Shown: positions 8,923 through 15,998 of the stretch, piece after piece
Position numbering within the stretch: position 1 is the first letter of the stretch
Layout: each line of letters begins with the position of its first letter
Assembly (NCBI GenBank): GCA_963798855.1
Contig: CAWCUU010000002.1
Location: forward strand, 1,868,436 to 1,932,435
Direction of reading: 5' to 3'
Origin: CAWCUU01 sp963798855
GTDB taxonomy: Bacteria > Gemmatimonadota > Gemmatimonadetes > Longimicrobiales > RSA9
DNA: 64,000 nucleotides
The notes under the pieces: model-generated
Seen by the model: only the letters and a program-made list of their open reading frames with translations
Databases searched by the model: none
What the model was told of the DNA's origin: nothing
Program-made: the position numbers and the translations under genes

Positions 8923-10062
8923 ATGATGAAGGGGATCGGGGCAGGCGTCCTGCTGCTGGTGACGGTGGGCGGAGTGGTGGGACAGGCGCCGGAGCGGGGG
9001 GCGTTCGTCGCGACGCTCGGTGATGACACGATCGCGGTGGAGAGCTTCACGCGCACGGCGGAGCGGCTCAGCGGTGTGAGCGTCACGCGCACGCCGAGCA
9101 CGCTGGTTCGGCGTTACACGGTCGAGCTGGGGCCGGGTGGATCGCCGCGGACGATGCGAATCGCGACCCGGCCGGTGAGCGGCTCGGTCGCGCAGGAGGT
9201 GACGTACGAATACGGTCCCGACAGTGTTCGCATTACGGTGCACCGGGACACGGTCGAGCGGCACCTCTCCGTGGCGGCATCCGGCGCGCCGTATCCGTTC
9301 AGCGAGAGCATCTACGGCCCATGGGAGCTGGCGCTCGCCCGCGCGCTCGCGTCCGGCGAGTCCATGCCGATCCTGGCGGGGCGGCGGGTCTTCCAGTACG
9401 CGTTGACGAGGCGGCCCGACGGCAGGATCGAGGCTGTGGGCAGCGAGGGTGGCGAGGACTTCAGCCCGCTGGGCGCGCGGCTCGACGCGCGGGGGCGGCT
9501 ACAGCAATTCGATCTCAGGGGGACGACGGACAAGTACCTGGCCGTGCGGGTGGACTCCGTCGATGTGGATGCGCTGGCCGCGGCGTTCGCCGCGCGCGAT
9601 CGGCAGGGCGGCGGTGTGGGCGTGCTCTCGCCGCGGGACACCGCCGCGGGCGAGATCTCGGGGGCCCACGTCGCGGTCGACTACGGACGCCCATCGGCGC
9701 GTGGAAGGCAGGTCTTCGGCGGTATCGTGCCGTGGAACGTGGTGTGGCGCACGGGCGCGAACGAGGCGACGCAGCTGATCACGGACCGTGAGCTCGTCAT
9801 CGGCGGCGTGTCCGTGCCGGCGGGCACCTATTCTCTGTTCACGCTACCATCGCCGGAGGGCTGGAAGCTCATCATCAATCGGCAGCATGGGCAGTGGGGC
9901 ACGGAATACGATCCGTCGCAGGACCTCGGGCGAGTCGACATGCAGGTGAGGCCGCTCGACGAGCCCGTCGAGCGGCTCCGGTTCAGCATCGAGCCGGACC
10001 AGCAGGGGGGGCGGATCGTGCTGCGCTGGACGGACCTGGAAGCGGGGGTGGAGGTCCGGTAG
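8923..10062 (+). CDS. Secreted DUF2911-domain protein
   Basis: A 379-residue exported protein of unknown function. Residues 1-22 form a signal peptide (MMKGIGAGVLLLVTVGGVVG). The C-terminal part from about residue 245 matches DUF2911: VDYGRPSARGRQVFGG, then WRTGANEATQL, then VPAGTYSLFTLP. The N-terminal two thirds is a poorly conserved beta-rich region. The ATG at 8923 has GGGGAGG a few bases upstream; upstream in-frame codons lie in the hexamer repeat and were rejected. The stop codon overlaps the GTG of the hydrolase gene, so the two are probably translated together. Confidence 0.85.
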   Translation: MMKGIGAGVLLLVTVGGVVGQAPERGAFVATLGDDTIAVESFTRTAERLSGVSVTRTPSTLVRRYTVELGPGGSPRTMRIATRPVSGSVAQEVTYEYGPDSVRITVHRDTVERHLSVAASGAPYPFSESIYGPWELALARALASGESMPILAGRRVFQYALTRRPDGRIEAVGSEGGEDFSPLGARLDARGRLQQFDLRGTTDKYLAVRVDSVDVDALAAAFAARDRQGGGVGVLSPRDTAAGEISGAHVAVDYGRPSARGRQVFGGIVPWNVVWRTGANEATQLITDRELVIGGVSVPAGTYSLFTLPSPEGWKLIINRQHGQWGTEYDPSQDLGRVDMQVRPLDEPVERLRFSIEPDQQGGRIVLRWTDLEAGVEVR

Positions 10063-10892
10063 TGGAAAATGACGGAGGCGTCACGAGACGCCTGCCCGGC
10101 AGGATCGGGGCGGCCCGGGCGGTGCTCTGGCTCCTGCTGAGCGGGACTGTACCTGGGACCCTGCTCGGGCAGGAGCGCAACGCGCGGCCTCCGTCCGAGC
10201 CGGTCCGGTTCATGACCGCTGATGGCATCACGATCTACGGCGATCTATACCCATCGTCCACGGGTCCGGACGGACCCGTCATCGTGCTCTTCCATCAGGC
10301 CGGCTCGAACGCGAGAGGCGAGTACGGGGAGATCGTTCCGAGACTTCTCGCCAACGGATACGCTGTCCTTGCCGTCGACCTGAGGACCGGCGGCTCGCTG
10401 TACGGCGGGGAGAACCGCACCGTCGACGCCGGTCATCTGCCTGACTCGAACGACTACTGCTCGGCGTATCCGGACGTCGTCGCCACCTGGCGATACGTCG
10501 TCGATCGGGGGTTCGCCGGCCCGCGCTTCGCATGGGGGAGCAGCTTCAGCGCCGCGCTGGTGATCCGGCTTGCGGCCGAGCATCCGGAGGGAATGAGCGG
10601 CGTGCTAGCGTTCTCGCCCCCATCAGGGGGGCCGATGGAGGGGTGCCGTCCGGCCCGCTACCTGGACTCGCTCTCGGTCCCTGCCCTGGCGCTCCGGCCG
10701 GAGGCGGAGGCCGCGATGGCTTCGGTCGCAGCCCAGATCGACAGATTCCGCGCGGCGGGCATCGACGTGTACGTTTCCAGACCGGGCACGCACGGATCGT
10801 CCATGCTGGTGCCCGCGCGCGCGGGTGGCGACACGGAAGCGGCCTGGAAGGCCGTCCTCGAGTTCCTGCGATCGCGCTCGTCTCCGCACTGA
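10062..10892 (+). CDS. Exported alpha/beta hydrolase
   Basis: A 276-residue hydrolase of the dienelactone hydrolase/BAAT-like type. A hydrophobic segment near residues 20-36 looks like a signal peptide. The oxyanion strand reads VIVLFHQAGSN, the nucleophile elbow is WGSSFSAA (the usual last Gly of GxSxG is Ser), and a late His in GTHGSS is the likely catalytic base. The GTG start overlaps the previous stop codon (taGTG); a GTG at 10122 is an alternative closer to the hydrophobic stretch. The substrate is unknown; an ester or a cell-wall derivative is possible. Confidence 0.78.
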   Translation: MENDGGVTRRLPGRIGAARAVLWLLLSGTVPGTLLGQERNARPPSEPVRFMTADGITIYGDLYPSSTGPDGPVIVLFHQAGSNARGEYGEIVPRLLANGYAVLAVDLRTGGSLYGGENRTVDAGHLPDSNDYCSAYPDVVATWRYVVDRGFAGPRFAWGSSFSAALVIRLAAEHPEGMSGVLAFSPPSGGPMEGCRPARYLDSLSVPALALRPEAEAAMASVAAQIDRFRAAGIDVYVSRPGTHGSSMLVPARAGGDTEAAWKAVLEFLRSRSSPH

Positions 10893-10978
10893 CGTCAATG
10901 GGGGCGGCCCGCCTCTTGCACGTCGGCCGACGCGCAGACGGAAGAACAAGCCCAGACCGTCTCAGGAGGTGCGAGGCC

Positions 10979-11341
10979 ATGTGTCCCCAGTCCTCCCGTA
11001 CAGTCGAGCGCGCGATACTGGATGTGTTCCGCTACGGCAATGGCTGGATGCTGCGGCGGCGGGGCGATCCGGAGCCGGGCGTCGTGCTGCGGACGCGCGA
11101 GCGGGCGATCGAGCTCGGCGCGTCATGGGCCGCGCGCTATGCGGATGCCGAGCTGGTGATCCGGGACGGCCGAGGCAACGTCGATGAGGTGCACCGACTG
11201 GGGTTGATCGCGCGGCGTCACAGCCGTCACGGCAGGGATGAGCCCACGTCGCTCGAGATGGTGTCGGAGGTGGCAGCGTCGCACGGCTCGGAAATCGCCG
11301 CGTCACCGAGGGGCCTTGCCGGTAACGCGGACGCCGCCTAG
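10979..11341 (+). CDS. DUF2188-like small protein
   Basis: A 120-residue protein. The pattern GNGWMLRRRGDPEP, then RTRERAIELGASWAARY, then ELVIRDGRGNVDEVHRLG matches the DUF2188 fold, a small beta-beta-alpha unit of unknown role. A strong CAGGAGGT site lies 8 bases before the ATG. The region after residue 75 is not conserved. It is separated from the hydrolase by 86 bases and from metH by a 200-base leader with a terminator, so it is likely the last gene of its own unit. Confidence 0.7.
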   Translation: MCPQSSRTVERAILDVFRYGNGWMLRRRGDPEPGVVLRTRERAIELGASWAARYADAELVIRDGRGNVDEVHRLGLIARRHSRHGRDEPTSLEMVSEVAASHGSEIAASPRGLAGNADAA

Positions 11342-11366
11342 AATTCGACACACAAAACGGGACACA

Positions 11367-11442
11367 CCGGCAGACGGATTTGCGGCCGCTTGCTACTGCC
11401 GGACGGCGCCCTCGGGCGGACCGTCGAGCCAAAAGCTAAAGT
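11367..11442 (+). promoter_or_regulatory. Possible SAM-II-like riboswitch in the metH leader
   Basis: The leader contains a perfect 7-bp stem (CCGGCAG at 11367 with CTGCCGG at 11396). Its 22-base loop carries GATTT and CTTGC. A second hairpin follows (GACGG...CCGTC, 11402-11425), then GAGCCAAAAGCTAAA. A GATTT element, a TTGC element and a trailing GCTAAA are features of SAM-II aptamers, which control methionine genes. The inserted hairpin and the missing TTAAA make the match incomplete. The terminator lies about 30 bases downstream, as expected for attenuation. This is a pattern match by eye only. Confidence 0.3.
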
Positions 11443-11473
11443 GCCGGGACACGAGCCCTCACTCGAGCCTCTC

Positions 11474-11507
11474 GCCCCCGGGACCTGAAAGCGGTCCGGG
11501 GGCTTTT
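11474..11507 (+). terminator. Intrinsic terminator just upstream of metH
   Basis: GCCCCCGGGACC pairs with GGTCCGGGGGC across a 7-base loop (TGAAAGC) with one bulged G, followed by TTTT. It is 133 bases after the DUF2188 stop and 36 bases before the metH start. That position suits transcription attenuation of metH better than simple termination of the upstream gene. Confidence 0.8.
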
Positions 11508-11542
11508 GATTTGCGATCGCAACGGATCCTGCTCGAGAGCGA

Positions 11543-14500
11543 ATGAGCGACAGTCGCTACCTCCACGTACTGAGCGAGCGCGTCCTCGTCTACGACGGCG
11601 CGATGGGCACGAGCATCCAGGCATGCTCTCTCTCCGCGGACGATTTCGGCGGGGCGCGGCTGGAGGGGTGCAACGACCACCTCGTGATGTCGCGCCCGGA
11701 CGTGGTCGAGTCGATCCACGCCTCCTTCCTCGAGGTCGGCTGCGACGTCGTGGAGACGGACACGTTCCGCGCGAACCGCCTCACGCTGAAGGAGTACGGG
11801 CTCGCCGAGCACACGCGGGAGTTGAATCGGCAGGCGGCCGCTCTGGCGCGGCGGGTGTGCGAAGGCTTCGCGACGCCGGAGCGGCCGCGCTTCGTGGCGG
11901 GCAGCATCGGACCGAGCGGCTTCCTGCCGAGCACATCCGATCCGACGCTCGGCGCGATGACCTACGAGGAGCTCGTGGACGTCTTCGCGGAGCAGGCGGC
12001 CGGCCTGATCGAGGGCGGCGCCGACGTGCTGCTGATCGAGACGAGCCAGGACATGCTGGAGGTGAGGGCGCAGGTCACCGGTATCCGGCGGGCGTTGCGC
12101 GAGCTCCAGGCGGCGCTGCCGATTCAGGCGCAGGTCACGCTCGACACCGCGGGCCGGATGCTGCTCGGCACCGACATCTCCGCAGCGCTCGTCGTGCTCG
12201 AGGCGCTTCGCGTCGACGTCCTCGGGCTGAACTGCTCGACCGGGCCGGAGCACATGCGGCAGCCCGTGCGCTGGCTGAGCGAGCACTCGCGGCTGCCGAT
12301 CAGCGTGATCCCGAACGCGGGGATCCCGCACAACGAGGGCGGCGTCGCGATCTACCCGCTCACGCCGGCCGACCTCGCGGACGCGCACGAGCACTTCGTG
12401 ACGCGGCTCGGCGTGAACGTCGTGGGCGGCTGCTGCGGCACCACGCCGGAGCACCTGCGTGCGGTGGTCGAGCGGGTGTGGGGACGCCGGCCCGCGGAGC
12501 GCTCTCCTGCGCACCAGGCGATGGCAGCGAGCGCGATGACAGGCGTCGCGCTGCGGCAGGAGCCGGCGCCGGCGCTGATCGGCGAGCGGGTCAACACGCA
12601 GGGCTCCCGGGCCGTGAAACGGATGCTGCTCGCCGACGACTACGAGGGGGTGCTCGAGGTCGCGCGCGGGCAGGTCGAAGGCGGCGCGCACCACCTCGAT
12701 GTCTGTGTCGCGCTGACGGAGCGGCAGGACGAGGCGGCGCAGATGCGGGCGCTCGTGAAGCTGCTCGCGCAGACGGTCGAGACGCCGCTCGTGATCGACA
12801 GCACCGAAGCGGACGTGGTCGAGGCGGCGCTGCGCCAGTATCCCGGCCGCGCGATCATCAACTCGATCAACCTCGAGAGCGGACGGAAGCGCATCGACGC
12901 GGTCGTTCCGCTCGCGGTCGAGCACGGCGCCGCGCTCGTCGCGCTGACGATCGACGAGGAGGGGATGGCGAAGACCGCCGAGCGGAAGCTGGAGGTCGCG
13001 CGTCGCATCCACGACATCGTGACCGCCGAGTTCGGACTCGCCGCCGAGGACCTGATCTTCGACGCGCTGACGTTCACGCTCGCCACGGGCGACGCCGAGT
13101 TCCGCCGCTCGGCCGTCGAGACGATCGAGGGTATCGCCACGATCAAGCGCGAGCTGCCCGGCACACTCACCTCGCTCGGCGTCTCCAACGTCTCCTTCGG
13201 GCTGCAGAAGCACGCGCGCGCCGTGCTGAATTCCGTCTTCCTGCACCACTGCGTCGAGGCCGGGCTCGACATGGCGATCGTGAACCCGGCGCACGTCACG
13301 CCGTACGCGGAGATCGACGCAGACCAGCGCGCGCTCGCCGACGACCTGATCTTCGATCGGCACGATGACGCGCTCGCCCGCTTCATCGCCTACTACGAGT
13401 CGACCTCGATCGAGGAGGAGGAGGCGCGCGATCCGACCGAGGACATGACGCCGGCGGAGGCGCTGCACTGGAAGATTCTGCACCGGAAGCGGGAGGGCAT
13501 CGAGGAGCTGGTGGATGCAGCGGTCGCAGAGGCTGAGCAGGCTAATCAGGCTAATCAGGCTAATCAGGCTAATCAGGCTGGTCAGGCTAATCAGGACCGA
13601 CCGGGCGGAGAGGAAGCTTCAACCGCTCACACCGCGGCCGTCCAGGTGCTGAACGAAGTCCTGCTGCCGGCGATGAAAGAGGTCGGCGACCGCTTCGGTG
13701 CCGGCGAGCTGATCCTGCCGTTCGTGCTGCAGTCCGCGGAGGTGATGAAGCGGGCGGTGGCTCGGGTGGAGACGTATCTCGAGAAGCTGGAGGGCCAGAC
13801 CAAAGGCAAGGTCGTGCTCGCGACCGTGTACGGCGACGTGCACGACATCGGCAAGAACCTGGTCGGCACGATCCTCTCCAACAACGGCTACACCGTCTTC
13901 GATCTCGGCAAGCAGGTGCCGGTCAACACGATCCTGGAGAAGGCGGAGGAGGTAGGCGCGGACGCCATCGGACTGTCGGCGCTGCTCGTGTCGACGTCGA
14001 AGCAGATGCCGCTGTGCGTGCAGGAGCTGAGCACCCGCGGCCTGCGCTATCCCGTGTTGTGCGGCGGCGCCGCGATCAACCCGTCCTTCGTGCGCATGGC
14101 CGCGTTCGTGGACCAGGAGCAGGGCGACGTCTACGAGTCGGGCGTCTTCTACTGCAAGGACGCATTCGAGGGCCTCGCGACCGTCGAGGCCCTGGTGGAT
14201 CCGGAGCGGCGCGAGACGTTCGTGGCCGAGCGCAGGCGTGCGATCTTCGAGGGGATCCGCCGCAGGGCGGAGCTGGAGGAGCGCGCGAAGGCGACGCGGC
14301 CGAAGCGCGCCTCGAGCGGACCCTCCCGCGAAATCGCGATCCCCGAGCCGCCGTTCTGGGGCGTCAAGGTGCTCGAGCGGCTGCCGCTCGACGACCTGTA
14401 CCGGCACATCGACCTGAACACGCTCTACCGGTTGCACTGGGGCGCGAAGAACGCGAAGGGCGAGCAGTGGGAGCGGCTCGTGAAGGAGGAGTACGAGCCG

Positions 14501-15091
14501 CGACTGCGCCGCTACCGGCAGGAGGCGCGCTCGGGCGGCTGGGCGCAGGTCCGGGCCATCTACGGTTTCTTCCCGGCGGCCTCGGAGGGTGACGACCTCG
14601 TCGTCTTCGATTCCGCCAACCGTTCGCGCGAGCTCGTCCGCTTCGACTTCCCGCGCCAGTCGGACCGCGATCACCTCTGCCTCGCCGATTACTTCAGCCC
14701 GGCCGGCAACGGTCGTCCCGATGTCGTCGCGTTCCAGATCGTCACGATCGGGGACCGCCTGCTCGAGAAGTCGGAGGCGCTGCTGCACGGCGGGGATTAC
14801 GGCGAGGGCTATTATCTGCACGGTTTCGGCGTGCGTCTGGCGGAGGCTGCCGCGGAGGTCGTGCACCGACGCATCCGCACCGAGCTCGGCCTGCCGGCCG
14901 GGCAGGGGCTGCGCTACTCGTGGGGCTACCCCGCGTGTCCCGACCACCTGCAGCACTTTCGGCTGTTCGAGCTGCTGCCCGCGCGCGAGAAGCTGGGGAT
15001 GGAGCTGACGGAGGCCGGCGCGTTGGTGCCGGAGCTGAGCACGGCCGCTTTGGTCGTGCATCATCCGGAGGCGAGGTATTTCGGGACGTGA
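11543..15091 (+). CDS. metH: Cobalamin-dependent methionine synthase
   Basis: A 1182-residue enzyme that moves a methyl group from 5-methyl-tetrahydrofolate to homocysteine through methylcobalamin. All modules are present: the homocysteine domain (about 1-310) with zinc ligands in LGLNCSTGPE and GGCCGTTPEH; the pterin-binding domain (about 345-610, starting IGERVNTQGSRA); the B12 cap and B12-binding domains (about 640-900) with the cobalt ligand His in DVHDIGKN near residue 766; and the AdoMet reactivation domain with RYSWGYPACPDH near 1125. Length is close to E. coli MetH (1227). Between the first helices of the cap domain sits an odd linker of repeated Gln-Ala-Asn units encoded by a nonamer array. 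A 200-base leader with a terminator suggests attenuation control. Confidence 0.97.
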   Translation: MSDSRYLHVLSERVLVYDGAMGTSIQACSLSADDFGGARLEGCNDHLVMSRPDVVESIHASFLEVGCDVVETDTFRANRLTLKEYGLAEHTRELNRQAAALARRVCEGFATPERPRFVAGSIGPSGFLPSTSDPTLGAMTYEELVDVFAEQAAGLIEGGADVLLIETSQDMLEVRAQVTGIRRALRELQAALPIQAQVTLDTAGRMLLGTDISAALVVLEALRVDVLGLNCSTGPEHMRQPVRWLSEHSRLPISVIPNAGIPHNEGGVAIYPLTPADLADAHEHFVTRLGVNVVGGCCGTTPEHLRAVVERVWGRRPAERSPAHQAMAASAMTGVALRQEPAPALIGERVNTQGSRAVKRMLLADDYEGVLEVARGQVEGGAHHLDVCVALTERQDEAAQMRALVKLLAQTVETPLVIDSTEADVVEAALRQYPGRAIINSINLESGRKRIDAVVPLAVEHGAALVALTIDEEGMAKTAERKLEVARRIHDIVTAEFGLAAEDLIFDALTFTLATGDAEFRRSAVETIEGIATIKRELPGTLTSLGVSNVSFGLQKHARAVLNSVFLHHCVEAGLDMAIVNPAHVTPYAEIDADQRALADDLIFDRHDDALARFIAYYESTSIEEEEARDPTEDMTPAEALHWKILHRKREGIEELVDAAVAEAEQANQANQANQANQAGQANQDRPGGEEASTAHTAAVQVLNEVLLPAMKEVGDRFGAGELILPFVLQSAEVMKRAVARVETYLEKLEGQTKGKVVLATVYGDVHDIGKNLVGTILSNNGYTVFDLGKQVPVNTILEKAEEVGADAIGLSALLVSTSKQMPLCVQELSTRGLRYPVLCGGAAINPSFVRMAAFVDQEQGDVYESGVFYCKDAFEGLATVEALVDPERRETFVAERRRAIFEGIRRRAELEERAKATRPKRASSGPSREIAIPEPPFWGVKVLERLPLDDLYRHIDLNTLYRLHWGAKNAKGEQWERLVKEEYEPRLRRYRQEARSGGWAQVRAIYGFFPAASEGDDLVVFDSANRSRELVRFDFPRQSDRDHLCLADYFSPAGNGRPDVVAFQIVTIGDRLLEKSEALLHGGDYGEGYYLHGFGVRLAEAAAEVVHRRIRTELGLPAGQGLRYSWGYPACPDHLQHFRLFELLPAREKLGMELTEAGALVPELSTAALVVHHPEARYFGT
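13532..13594 (+). repeat. In-frame nonamer array (GCTAATCAG) inside metH
   Basis: Seven nine-base units (GCTGAGCAG, four copies of GCTAATCAG, GCTGGTCAG, GCTAATCAG) encode Ala-Asn-Gln repeats in the cap domain of MetH. The unit is closely related to the GGCTAGTCA nonamers that flank the four-helix-bundle gene 1.5 kb away. Because nine is a multiple of three, the frame is kept. Confidence 0.92.
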
Positions 15092-15110
15092 GGCGCGAGG
15101 CGCCTCACGT
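15086..15110 (+). terminator. Perfect hairpin over the metH stop codon
   Basis: ACGTGAGGCGC and GCGCCTCACGT form an 11-bp perfect stem with a GAG loop. The TGA stop of metH lies within the 5' arm. There is no T tract, so it could be a factor-dependent terminator, an RNA-stability hairpin or the border of the repeat element that begins next to it. Confidence 0.4.
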
Positions 15111-15111
15111 A

Positions 15112-15186
15112 GGCTAGTCAGGCTAGTCAGGCTAGGCAGGCTAGTCAGGCTAGTCAGGCTCAGGCGGGCTAGTCAGGCTAGGAGGC
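15112..15186 (+). repeat. GGCTAGTCA nonamer array (left arm)
   Basis: About eight imperfect copies of the nonamer GGCTAGTCA directly follow the hairpin at the end of metH. The same unit occurs in the opposite orientation at 15886-15989, so the two arrays form a long inverted repeat around the four-helix-bundle gene. Confidence 0.93.
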
Positions 15187-15319
15187 TGATCAAGCGCTTT
15201 CGCTGGTCTGGGTCGAGGCCGGGGGTCCGCCGATGGCCGGTTAGAGTTGACTCGCCCCGCCATGGACATGTGTCGGGCGAACCCGCTTGAGTAGGCGAAC
15301 ACCTACTCAGGAGGCGCAT

Positions 15320-15896
15320 ATGGCGGCGTTCGAGCACCGGAAGTTCGAGGTCTACCGCGACACGATGGCGTTGATCGCCTTCGCGGGGACGGTCACGGCG
15401 GGACTCGGTAGCGGTTTCTTCGTACTGAAGGATCAGCTGATCAGGGCCGCGATTTCGATCGCGATGAACATTGGTGAGGGTGCGGGTGAATACGCCCCCC
15501 GCGAGAAGGCGCGCTTCTATCGCATGGCGCGCCGCAGCGCCTCGGAAGCCATCAGTGGCTTCGACGCCTTGCTCACCCTGCGAGTTGATAGACGACGGCG
15601 TGTTGGCCGAAGCTGAGACGCGTCTGGAGCGAATCGCGGCGATGCTTACCCGTATGGCAAAGAGAATGGAGTCGACGAAACGCGAGCCCGAAAGCCTTGC
15701 GTCGATGTCGTCAGCAGGACGACCGAAGACGCCGAAGCGGTCAGGTCCGGCGGAATCGACGACGATGGCGCAGCCTCCGGCCAGTCGGCAGCGGAAGCAG
15801 CCGGTAGATTCGGCTCGACCGTTGAAACCGAGGAGCGGCCAGAACACCGGCAGCCGTCCACGCAGCAGGCCGGCCCGGTCTGACCAGCCCGACTAG
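15320..15896 (+). CDS. Four-helix-bundle protein (S23/IVS-type), frameshifted
   Basis: A small protein of the family first found in 23S rRNA intervening sequences. The ATG at 15320 has CAGGAGG upstream and begins MAAFEHRKFEVYRDTMALI. The key helix 2 pattern is present: DQLIRAAISIAMNIGEGAGE, followed by KARFYRMARRSASEA. At about 15586 the reading frame shifts and the fourth helix continues in another frame (ELIDDGVLAEAETRLERIAAMLTR). Read across the shift, the core has the usual length of about 120 residues; a Ser/Pro/Arg-rich tail then runs to the right-hand nonamer array. Without correction the frame stops at 15616. No reverse transcriptase or variable repeat is nearby, so it is not an Avd protein of a diversity-generating element. 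Its function is unknown; the flanking inverted arrays suggest a mobile cassette. Confidence 0.75.
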
Positions 15897-15989
15897 CCTG
15901 ACTAGCCTGACTAGCCTGACTAGCCTGATTAGCCTGAGTAGCCTGACTAGCCTGACTAGCCTGATTAGCCTGATTAGCCTGATTAGCCT
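15886..15989 (-). repeat. GGCTAGTCA nonamer array (right arm, inverted)
   Basis: About eleven copies of TGACTAGCC/TGATTAGCC, the reverse complement of the left-arm unit, fill the gap between the four-helix-bundle gene and the next gene and stop about 10 bases before its ATG. Confidence 0.93.
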
Positions 15990-15998
15990 CTGAACCCG

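Noticed and set aside
6081..9101. A 1006-codon open frame on the minus strand opposite the regulator and kinase genes
   Set aside because: High GC keeps the opposite strand open; the frame is Arg/His/Pro-rich without domains and covers two clear plus-strand genes and a repeat array.
11342..11542. Cobalamin or SAM-I riboswitch before metH
   Set aside because: No B12-box and no SAM-I core sequences could be found; only a partial SAM-II-like pattern remains.
15320..15896. Avd protein of a diversity-generating retroelement
   Set aside because: The fold is related, but there is no reverse transcriptase and no template or variable repeat in the area.
15112..15989. Repeat arrays as a CRISPR
   Set aside because: Units are nine bases, directly adjacent, with no spacers and no cas genes.
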